Of a stretch of DNA of 7,032 nucleotides, positions 1 to 5,847 are shown piece by piece. How positions within the stretch are numbered: the stretch's first letter is position 1; each line of letters begins with the position of its first letter. Both the position numbers and the translations under genes were made by a program. The notes beneath the pieces were generated by a model, which saw only the letters and a program-made list of their open reading frames with translations, was not told where the DNA came from and ran no database searches. This DNA comes from Pseudomonadota bacterium (lineage in GTDB: Bacteria > Pseudomonadota > Gammaproteobacteria > Steroidobacterales > Steroidobacteraceae): the NCBI GenBank assembly GCA_023428645.1, contig JAEYXD010000021.1, positions 1 through 7,032 of the forward strand, in the 5' to 3' direction.

Positions 1-1135
1 GGAGATCCCGGCGGAACGGCGCGTGTTCGCGGACGGATTCCATATATTGAGCGATCGCAATGCGCTCCTGCGCCAAGTACGCGTCGATCGCGCGCTTGAA
101 GCGCCGGTCCGCGATCCAATGAGCCGAGCAGGTTTGGGCGGGCTCGAACCCCCGCGGCACCTTATGCTCGCCTTGAGTGCCGGGCTCGAACCGTTGCAGC
201 CCATTTTCGATGCAGTACTCGATGCCTTGGTAGTAGCACGTCTCGAAATGCAGGCTGTGGAAGTCCGCAGCCGCGCCCCAGTAGCGGCCGTAGAGAGCTT
301 CGTCGCTGCGCAAGAAGATCGCGGCCGCGATCGGACGATCGCTGTGCATCGCGAGTTTCACCATCACGGATTGCGGCAGCAACTCGGAAATTCGAACGAA
401 GAACTCCGTACTCAGATAGTGCTCGTTGCCGCGCGCCTGGAACGTATTCTCGGAAAAGGCGAACACGGTTTCCCAGAGCGCGTCGTCCATGTCCCCGCCG
501 TGCAGCGTGCGAAAGGAAACGCCGGCTTCCTGGATGCGGCGCCGCTCGCGTAGCGCCTTTTTGCGCTTCTCGGCGCGGAAAGTCGCCATGAAATCATCGA
601 AGGTGCCGTAGCCGCGGTTGTGCCAATGAAACTGGCAATCGTGCCGCGGCAGAAAGCCGGCACGCTCGAACATCCCGAGCTCGTGCTCATTGGTGAACAG
701 CACGTGGATCGACGAGCATGACTCCGTCTTGGCGCGCTCGAGCAGCGCCTCGATGAGTTGGCCTCGCACGCTGTCGGCGTCGGTGCCAGTGCGCACGAGG
801 AGCCGCGAGCCTGGGATGGGCGAAAAGGGCACCATGCTGACGAGCTTCGGGTAGTACTGCAGACCCGCCTGATCATAGGCGCGAGCCCAGCTCCAATCGA
901 AGACGAACTCGCCCCAGGAATGATTCTTTTTATACAGCGGCAGCGCACCAATGAGCCCGCCGTCCTGCTCGATCGCGAGATGCTGCGGCAGCCATCCAGC
1001 CGCGCTACCGACGCAACCGGTCTGCTCGAGAGCGGCGAGAAACTCATGCCGCAGGAACGGATTCCCGCCGATCTCGAGCTGATTCCATTGCGCCGCAGAG
1101 ACTTCGGTGATCGAGGCAAGTGTCTGCGTGCGCAT
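1..1135 (-). CDS. FemAB-like / GNAT-fold N-acyltransferase of the DUF482 (PF04339) group, 3' end off the window
   Basis: Reading leftward from ATG at 1135-1133 gives 378 residues with no stop before the window edge. The family is usually about 380-400 residues, so only a short C-terminal tail should be missing. Family-like blocks are NPFLRHEFLAALE (25-37), an aromatic stretch YKKNHSWGEFVFDW (68-81), YYPKLVSMVPFSP (94-106), a basic patch FRAEKRKKALRERRRI (186-201) and RFEPGTQGEHKVPRGFEP (315-332). These match the group often labelled 'peptidogalycan biosynthesis/recognition', whose double acyl-transferase fold resembles FemAB proteins that use aminoacyl-tRNA. Substrate and reaction are not established. 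No signal peptide or membrane segment is visible, so it is probably cytoplasmic. It starts 6 nt after the trxB stop with only a weak ribosome site inside the trxB end, which suggests co-transcription and possibly translational coupling. Family call is firm; function is open. Confidence 0.88.
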   Translation of the reverse strand, partial: MRTQTLASITEVSAAQWNQLEIGGNPFLRHEFLAALEQTGCVGSAAGWLPQHLAIEQDGGLIGALPLYKKNHSWGEFVFDWSWARAYDQAGLQYYPKLVSMVPFSPIPGSRLLVRTGTDADSVRGQLIEALLERAKTESCSSIHVLFTNEHELGMFERAGFLPRHDCQFHWHNRGYGTFDDFMATFRAEKRKKALRERRRIQEAGVSFRTLHGGDMDDALWETVFAFSENTFQARGNEHYLSTEFFVRISELLPQSVMVKLAMHSDRPIAAAIFLRSDEALYGRYWGAAADFHSLHFETCYYQGIEYCIENGLQRFEPGTQGEHKVPRGFEPAQTCSAHWIADRRFKRAIDAYLAQERIAIAQYMESVREHAPFRRDL

Positions 1136-1141
1136 GTCGAC

Positions 1142-2110
1142 TCAGCGCTTCTGGCTCGCGTCGAGTTGGTCCAGATATTTGTCGGCGTCGAGTGCTGCCA
1201 TGCATCCGGTGCCGGCCGACGTAATGGCCTGCCGGTATACGTGGTCGGCAACGTCGCCGGCCGCGAAGACACCCGGGATGCTCGTCTGCGTCGCGAAGCC
1301 ATTCAAGCCCGACTTGACGATCAAGTACCCGTTCTTCATTTCGAGCTGACCTTCGAACAGCTGTGTGTTTGGCGCGTGGCCGACCGCGACGAAAAAGCCC
1401 GTCACTTCGATGTCGGTCTTCGTGCCGTCCTGCACGCTGGCGACACGCACGCCGGTCACGCCGCTGTCGTCGCCGAGCACTTCATCGACGGCATGATTCC
1501 ACAGGATGCGAACCTTGCCTTCGCGCTCCTTCTCGAACAGGTGCGATTGCAGGATCTTTTCGGCTCGAAGCGTATCGCGGCGATGAATGAGCGTGACGTG
1601 CGCGGCGATGTTCGAGAGATAGAGCGCTTCTTCGACCGCCGTGTTGCCGCCGCCGACGACGGCGACTCGCTGATTCTTGAAAAAGAACCCATCGCATGTG
1701 GCGCACGCTGATACGCCTCGGCCGCGGAAGCTCTGCTCCGAGGGCAGGCCCAGATATTTCGCGGTCGCGCCGGTCGCGATGATCAACGCGTCGGTGGTGT
1801 AGACGCCGCGGTCGCCTTCGAGCACGAACGGACGCTTCGACAGATCCACGCTATTGATGTGGTCGTTGACGACCTCGGTATTGAAGCGTTCAGCGTGCTT
1901 GCGCATGCGCTCCATCAAGAGCGGGCCTGTCAGGCCGTGCGGATCGCCGGGCCAATTGTCCACTTCGACGGTCGTCATCAGCTGCCCGCCTTCTTCGAGC
2001 CCCGTCAAGAGGACTGGGTTACGGTTCGCGCGCGCGGCATATACCGCTGCCGAGTAGCCGGCAGGGCCCGAGCCCAGAATCAGGACGCGCGAGTGGCGGG
2101 GAGTGCTCAT
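1142..2110 (-). CDS. trxB: thioredoxin-disulfide reductase (TrxB)
   Basis: This cytoplasmic FAD enzyme passes electrons from NADPH to thioredoxin, supporting ribonucleotide reduction and disulfide repair. The protein has 322 residues, the normal length for the low-molecular-weight type. In order it shows the N-terminal FAD-binding GSGPAG (13-18), EEGGQLMTTVEVDNWPG (39-55), IIATGA (110-115), the redox-active CATC (C136 and C139) followed by DGFFFKNQ, the NADPH-binding GGGNTA (153-158) with HRRD (176-179) for the NADPH phosphate, and the C-terminal FAD motif FAAGDV (282-287) with RQAITSAGTG (293-302). All catalytic elements are intact. The ATG at 2110-2108 is preceded by a GAGGT ribosome site nine bases upstream, which supports this start. 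It is divergent from ftsK and is followed after 6 nt by the acyltransferase. E. coli has cydDC after trxB and lrp before it; neither is seen here. Confidence 0.98.
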   Translation of the reverse strand: MSTPRHSRVLILGSGPAGYSAAVYAARANRNPVLLTGLEEGGQLMTTVEVDNWPGDPHGLTGPLLMERMRKHAERFNTEVVNDHINSVDLSKRPFVLEGDRGVYTTDALIIATGATAKYLGLPSEQSFRGRGVSACATCDGFFFKNQRVAVVGGGNTAVEEALYLSNIAAHVTLIHRRDTLRAEKILQSHLFEKEREGKVRILWNHAVDEVLGDDSGVTGVRVASVQDGTKTDIEVTGFFVAVGHAPNTQLFEGQLEMKNGYLIVKSGLNGFATQTSIPGVFAAGDVADHVYRQAITSAGTGCMAALDADKYLDQLDASQKR

Positions 2111-2119
2111 GTATCATTG

Positions 2120-2124
2120 ACCTC
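2120..2124 (-). promoter_or_regulatory. ribosome binding site of trxB
   Basis: On the minus strand GAGGT lies nine bases before the trxB ATG. It is the best Shine-Dalgarno match near this start and fixes the start codon at 2110. Confidence 0.7.
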
Positions 2125-2229
2125 GTGAGTTCAAAGGGTTGTGCCTGAATGGCGTTCATCAAGCCTACCTCCGTCATGGCGAGGATGGCGATGAAGTGCG
2201 CGACACAGCGTCTGCACAGGCAGTCACGA

Positions 2230-2258
2230 ATGGTAAGGAATGCAGCGCACGCCAGCAA
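2230..2258 (-). promoter_or_regulatory. weak sigma70-like promoter candidate for trxB
   Basis: On the minus strand TTGCTG (2258-2253) and TACCAT (2235-2230) are separated by exactly 17 bases, the optimal sigma70 spacing. The hexamers are mediocre (about 3/6 and 4/6 matches), so the spacing is the main support. Transcription would begin about 110 bases before trxB. An alternative on the same strand is TATAAA (2326-2321) with a poor -35 GTTAAA (2348-2343) 16 bases upstream. Confidence 0.2.
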
Positions 2259-2290
2259 AAGAGCGATTCGATGACACCCATCGGCGCGGG

Positions 2291-2300
2291 TGCACGTGCA
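2291..2300. repeat. perfect 10-bp palindrome TGCACGTGCA
   Basis: TGCACGTGCA equals its own reverse complement and lies in the trxB-ftsK spacer. It could be an operator for a dimeric regulator. A palindrome of this length is not rare enough in 328 bp to prove function, and symmetry does not extend beyond the ten bases. Confidence 0.35.
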
Positions 2301-2351
2301 AGGGACTGGGATCGCGACCGTTTATAGTTCTCGAGCGTTCTGTTTAACATT

Positions 2352-2370
2352 CGCTCCCGCGAGCGTTTTC
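2352..2370 (+). other. small hairpin followed by TTTTC in the putative ftsK leader
   Basis: CGCTC (2352-2356) pairs with GAGCG (2361-2365) around a CCGC loop, and TTTTC follows at once. The shape resembles a minimal intrinsic terminator or attenuator on the plus strand, but a 5-bp stem and four T's are weak. The same CGCTC could instead pair with an earlier GAGCG at 2333-2337 across a 14-base loop, so two mutually exclusive stems can be drawn. Functional only if transcription starts upstream of about 2330. Confidence 0.2.
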
Positions 2371-2379
2371 AAGCGCTTG
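2370..2379. repeat. perfect 10-bp palindrome CAAGCGCTTG
   Basis: CAAGCGCTTG is self-complementary and lies about 60 bases upstream of the first possible ftsK start, just after the hairpin with the T run. It is a candidate operator or chance symmetry. No regulator is named, as the sequence does not match a box I can assign safely. Confidence 0.3.
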
Positions 2380-2438
2380 CGTCCGTCGGCCGAGCTGCCG
2401 GCAAGTACGACTAACCATCACAGAAGCAGGCATTTACG

Positions 2439-4757
2439 TTGGGAAGCACAGCAGAGGCACGAAACGGAGCGCGGTTGGGTCCCACCGTGATTCGCTCGCT
2501 CCGCGAGGGCGCATTGTGGGTATTCGCCGCGATTGCGCTCATCGTGCTGTTGGCGCTCGTCACCTACGATCGCAATGATCCGTCGTTCGCGACGACTGGC
2601 GAGCCCGGTCCCCTCTCGAACATCGTTGGCCCGTTCGGCGCGCATCTTTCCGGATTGCTCGTGCTGCTGTTCGGCGCCCCGGCCTTTCTGTTCCCGTTCA
2701 TGATCGGCTTCGCGGGTTGGCTCTTGTATCAGGAGCGTGGCAAGGCGCCCGGGCAGTCGCGCGTCACGCTCGCGTTCAGGGCGTTCGGGTTCTTTCTAAC
2801 GCTCGTGACGAGCTGCGGCCTTGCGAGCCTGCACTTCAATGCGCCGTCCTACCCGAACTCGGCGGGCGGCGTGCTCGGCGCGTTCGTCGGCGACCTCGCG
2901 GCAGGGGGGCTGAGCTTTCTCGGCGCTACGCTATTGCTGCTCGCGCTATGGCTTGCGGGCGTGTCGCTGTTTCTCGGCATGTCTTGGATCGAAGTCATGG
3001 ATCGCACTGGCCGTGCGACGCTTGCGGCTTGCGAATGGCTCTCCGCCAAGATCACCGATGCGCGCGAGATCAAGGCGGGCAGGGAGGTGAAGCAGGCGCG
3101 CAAGGAAGTCGTTCGCGAAGAGCAGAAGCGCGTCGCAAGCCGACCGCCGCCGAAGATCGAGCAAGCCGCGCCGAAGGTCGAGAAGAGCGAGCGCGTCGAA
3201 AAGGAGCGTCAGGTCGCGCTGTTCGAAAAGCCCACGTCGAAGGAACTGCCGCCGTTGTCGCTGCTCGATGATCCGCCACCGGCGGTCGGCGGATACTCGG
3301 CAGAGGCGCTCGAGGCGATGTCGCGTCTCGTCGAATTGAAGCTGCGCGATTTCGGCGTCGAAGCCGAAGTCGTCGAAGTGCATCCAGGACCCGTGATCAC
3401 GCGCTTCGAGCTGCGGCCCGCGCCCGGCGTCAAGGTCAGCCAGATTACGAACCTCGCGAAGGACCTCGCTCGCGCGCTCTCCGCGATCAGCGTGCGCGTC
3501 GTCGAGATCATTCCGGGCAAATCGACGATGGGCCTGGAGATCCCGAACGAAAAGCGCGAGATCGTCACGCTCGGCGAAATCATCAAGTCGCGGACGTACG
3601 ACGAAATGGCTTCGCCGCTCGCGCTCGTCCTCGGCAAGGACATCGGCGGCAGCCCGGTAGTGGCGGATCTCGGGCGCATGCCGCACTTGCTGGTCGGCGG
3701 CACGACGGGTTCCGGTAAGTCCACCGCGGTGAACGCGATGGTGCTGTCGCTCCTGTACAAGGCGACGGCCGAGCACGTGCGGCTCATCATGATCGACCCG
3801 AAGATGCTCGAGCTGTCGGTTTACGAAGGCATTCCGCATCTGCTCGCGCCCGTCGTGACCGACATGAAGGAGGCCGCGAACGCGCTGCGCTGGTGTGTCG
3901 CCGAGATGGAACGCCGCTATCAGCTCATGGCCGCGCTCGGCGTGCGCAATCTCGCGGGCTTCAATCGGAAGATCAAGGAAGCCCAAGAGGCCGGCCAGCC
4001 GATTCGCGATCCGTTGCTCATGAAGATGCTCGGGCCGGAAGGCAACGCGGAGGAAGTGCCGTTCCTGGACCCGTTGCCGTTCATCGTCGTCATCGTCGAC
4101 GAGCTCGCCGACATGATGATGATCGTGGGCAAGAAGGTCGAAGAGCTGATCGCGCGTCTCGCGCAAAAGGCGCGCGCCTCCGGCATTCACCTGATCCTTG
4201 CAACGCAACGTCCATCGGTCGACGTCATCACCGGCTTGATCAAGGCAAACATCCCGACGCGTATCGCGTTCCAGGTGTCCGCGAAGGTCGACTCACGCAC
4301 GATTCTGGATCAGATGGGCGCGGAACAATTGCTGGGCCACGGCGATATGCTGTTCTTGCAGCCAGGCACGTCGATTCCGGTGCGCGTGCACGGCGCCTTC
4401 GTGTCGGATTCCGAGGTGCATCGCGTGGTCGGCGCGCTGAAAGGCTCGGGCCCGCCGTCGTACGTGTCGGAGATTCTGGAAGGACCGAGCATGCCCATCC
4501 CGGGGTTGCCCGGTGAGGCGGGCGACGGTGAGGGCGGCGAGGGAAGCGACGGCGAGCAGGACCCGCTGTACGACCAAGCGGTGCGCATCGTCGTCGAAAG
4601 TCGCAAGGCCTCGATTTCCGGTGTCCAGCGCCGGCTCAAGATCGGCTACAACCGCGCGGCCCGCATGATCGAAACGATGGAATCGGCCGGCCTCGTCGGT
4701 CCGCTGCAATCGAACGGCTCGCGTGAGGTGCTTGCACCTCCGCCGCCGGAGGAATGA
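2439..4757 (+). CDS. ftsK: DNA translocase FtsK
   Basis: FtsK anchors at the division septum and pumps DNA toward dif, where it activates XerCD to resolve chromosome dimers. At 772 residues from the first TTG it is a compact form; E. coli FtsK has over 1300. About four membrane helices lie near 24-43, 68-90, 111-132 and 160-181. A short charged linker follows (about 205-285). The motor domain has Walker A GGTTGSGKST (420-429), Walker B FIVVIVDELAD (548-558) and LATQRPSVDVITG (587-599). A Gly/Glu/Asp-rich linker (692-709) leads to the winged-helix gamma domain that reads KOPS (about 710-755, with SGVQRRLKIGYNRAARMIE at 727-745). There is no ATG start. TTG 2439 has AGCAGG eight bases upstream, TTG 2475 has GGAG five bases upstream, and GTG 2487 lacks a well-placed site. 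The stop overlaps lolA by 4 nt. Confidence 0.97.
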   Translation: MGSTAEARNGARLGPTVIRSLREGALWVFAAIALIVLLALVTYDRNDPSFATTGEPGPLSNIVGPFGAHLSGLLVLLFGAPAFLFPFMIGFAGWLLYQERGKAPGQSRVTLAFRAFGFFLTLVTSCGLASLHFNAPSYPNSAGGVLGAFVGDLAAGGLSFLGATLLLLALWLAGVSLFLGMSWIEVMDRTGRATLAACEWLSAKITDAREIKAGREVKQARKEVVREEQKRVASRPPPKIEQAAPKVEKSERVEKERQVALFEKPTSKELPPLSLLDDPPPAVGGYSAEALEAMSRLVELKLRDFGVEAEVVEVHPGPVITRFELRPAPGVKVSQITNLAKDLARALSAISVRVVEIIPGKSTMGLEIPNEKREIVTLGEIIKSRTYDEMASPLALVLGKDIGGSPVVADLGRMPHLLVGGTTGSGKSTAVNAMVLSLLYKATAEHVRLIMIDPKMLELSVYEGIPHLLAPVVTDMKEAANALRWCVAEMERRYQLMAALGVRNLAGFNRKIKEAQEAGQPIRDPLLMKMLGPEGNAEEVPFLDPLPFIVVIVDELADMMMIVGKKVEELIARLAQKARASGIHLILATQRPSVDVITGLIKANIPTRIAFQVSAKVDSRTILDQMGAEQLLGHGDMLFLQPGTSIPVRVHGAFVSDSEVHRVVGALKGSGPPSYVSEILEGPSMPIPGLPGEAGDGEGGEGSDGEQDPLYDQAVRIVVESRKASISGVQRRLKIGYNRAARMIETMESAGLVGPLQSNGSREVLAPPPPEE

Positions 4758-5440
4758 ACGCTCGCATGATCATTCGCTGTCGCGCCCTGATTGCCGTCGT
4801 CGGCAGTGTCGGGCTTTGGCTTTCGGGCACGGCGCCGGCGGCGACGCCCGCCGAAGGCCAGCAACGCGCCGAACAGTACCTGCAAGGGCTCGAGGGGCTG
4901 CAGGCGGACTTCAAGCAGACGCTCGCGGACCGCAGTGGCCAGGTCACGGACGAATCGCGGGGCACGCTTGCCATCAAGCGCCCGAATCGCTTTCGTTGGG
5001 ACTATCGCGAGCCGCACGAGCAGGTGATCGTTTCCGACGGCACGCGCATCTGGTTGTACGACAGCGACCTTGAGCAGGTGACGGTCCGCAAGCTCGACAT
5101 CGCGCTGTCATCGACGCCTGCCATGCTGCTGAGCGGGCAGGGCACGCTCACTGACAATTTCGAGGTGACGGAAGCCGTCGAGCGCGGCGGAGTGCTGTGG
5201 GTGCGCATGCAGCCCATGCGCAACGACACTGACTTCAAGTCCGTGAGCCTCGGCTTCGCCGGCGCCAAGTCGCAGGAGCTGCGCTTCATGGAATTGGCCG
5301 ACAAGCTCGGTCAGACGACCCTGCTCGAATTCTCGAACGTCCGACGCAACCCGAAGCTCGACGACTCGCTGTTCGTGTTCAAGGTCCCCGACGGTGCCGA
5401 CGTGATCGGCGACACCGGCGGCGCGTCCTCCAATCGATAG
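4754..5440 (+). CDS. lolA: outer-membrane lipoprotein carrier protein LolA
   Basis: LolA is the periplasmic chaperone that receives lipoproteins from LolCDE in the inner membrane and delivers them to LolB at the outer membrane. The product has 228 residues. It has a basic start, a hydrophobic core (about 11-24) and a likely signal peptidase I site after SGTAPA (about 29). Family blocks are ADFKQT (51-56), GTLAIKRPNRFRWDY (70-84), QVIVSDGTRIWLYD (90-103), LEQVTV (106-111) and TPAMLLSG (121-128), with a final strand near LDDSLFVFKVPDGADVI (202-218). The first ATG overlaps the ftsK stop (ATGA), but the strong GGAGG (4748-4752) sits only one base from it. The in-frame ATG at 4766 (residue 5) is 13 bases away and gives a cleaner signal peptide, so the true start may be 4766. 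Co-transcribed with ftsK, as in many proteobacteria. Confidence 0.95.
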   Translation: MNARMIIRCRALIAVVGSVGLWLSGTAPAATPAEGQQRAEQYLQGLEGLQADFKQTLADRSGQVTDESRGTLAIKRPNRFRWDYREPHEQVIVSDGTRIWLYDSDLEQVTVRKLDIALSSTPAMLLSGQGTLTDNFEVTEAVERGGVLWVRMQPMRNDTDFKSVSLGFAGAKSQELRFMELADKLGQTTLLEFSNVRRNPKLDDSLFVFKVPDGADVIGDTGGASSNR

Positions 5441-5460
5441 CCTGGCGAGCGGTAGCCCTC

Positions 5461-5847
5461 ATGCGTTTGTTGTTGCGTCATCCCTGGGTGTGGGTGGGTC
5501 TCGGCTGGGTGTTCATCATTTGCGCCGTCATCGCGAGCCTCCTGCCGGTGAAGAAGCTACCCCCGACCCATATGAGCGATAAGTTCGAGCATGCGATCGC
5601 CTATGCGCTGCTTACGCTCTGGTTCACGGGCATGTATTCCCGTTCCTCCTATGTGCGTATCGGCCTTGGCATGTTCGTGCTCGGTGTCGCGATCGAGATC
5701 GCGCAGGGCGCGATGCCGTTCGGCCGGCAGATGGATGTCCGCGACATGATCGCGAATACGACGGGCATCGTGATCGGGCTCGTCATCGCGGCGCTCGGCC
5801 TCGGCGGCTGGGCCCAGCGGCTCGAAGATTGGGCACGTCGCAAATGA
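5461..5847 (+). CDS. VanZ-like family small integral membrane protein
   Basis: The protein has 128 residues and about four membrane helices near 10-30, 43-60, 65-83 and 99-117, with a basic C-terminal tail. VanZ-like signature positions are present: DKFEHAIAYALL (40-51), the polar EIAQG inside helix 3 (79-83), and GRQMDVRDMIANTTG (88-102) before helix 4. The namesake VanZ gives low-level teicoplanin resistance in enterococci, but most chromosomal relatives are uncharacterised, and nothing here indicates antibiotic resistance. The gene begins 20 nt after the lolA stop with a poor ribosome site (GAGCGG at 5447-5452), and its stop overlaps the rarA start by 4 nt. It is therefore probably made from the ftsK-lolA-rarA transcript, pointing to an envelope role. 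Family assignment is good; function unknown. Confidence 0.85.
   Translation: MRLLLRHPWVWVGLGWVFIICAVIASLLPVKKLPPTHMSDKFEHAIAYALLTLWFTGMYSRSSYVRIGLGMFVLGVAIEIAQGAMPFGRQMDVRDMIANTTGIVIGLVIAALGLGGWAQRLEDWARRK

Larger units (their letters stand above)
2111..2438. other. divergent intergenic region between trxB and ftsK
   Basis: These 328 bases separate two divergent start codons and should hold both promoters. No reading frame here looks coding: the short frames give compositionally odd peptides and partly overlap trxB. The region is locally more AT-rich around 2320-2350, with TATAGT (2323-2328, plus strand) and TTTAACAT (2343-2350) as possible -10 elements, but neither has a good -35. Two perfect 10-bp palindromes, a short direct repeat and a small hairpin followed by TTTTC lie toward ftsK. 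A plus-strand TAA at 2412-2414 closes the ftsK frame, so ftsK cannot start further upstream. No lrp-like gene is present. No tRNA, riboswitch or known small RNA is recognisable by eye. Confidence 0.7.

Noticed and set aside
412..1302. 296-codon minus-strand frame overlapping the acyltransferase and trxB
   Set aside because: It is in a different frame from the two recognised proteins, is extremely Arg/Ser-rich, and would overlap conserved coding sequence of both.
758..1711. 317-codon plus-strand frame spanning the trxB-acyltransferase junction
   Set aside because: It runs antisense across two real genes and their boundary, with no recognisable motif.
2019..2258. 79-codon minus-strand frame starting in the intergenic region and entering trxB
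   Set aside because: It overlaps the trxB start out of frame, has no convincing ribosome site and resembles no known family.
2139..2327. 62-codon plus-strand frame in the divergent spacer
   Set aside because: No ribosome site or family likeness; composition is like translated non-coding GC-rich sequence.
2946..4208. 420-codon open frame on the minus strand inside ftsK
   Set aside because: It lies opposite the conserved FtsK motor coding sequence; the peptide has repetitive H/R/D composition typical of an antisense shadow.
4512..4560. GGC/GAG-rich stretch in ftsK as a possible tandem repeat
   Set aside because: It encodes the acidic Gly-rich linker before the gamma domain; the repetition is imperfect and explained by amino-acid composition.
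5441..5460. Possible terminator between lolA and the VanZ-like gene
   Set aside because: The 20-nt gap has no T run or stable stem, so read-through is expected.
5461..5847. Reading the VanZ-like gene as a glycopeptide resistance determinant
   Set aside because: There are no van genes nearby, and chromosomal VanZ-like proteins are common in bacteria with no resistance link.
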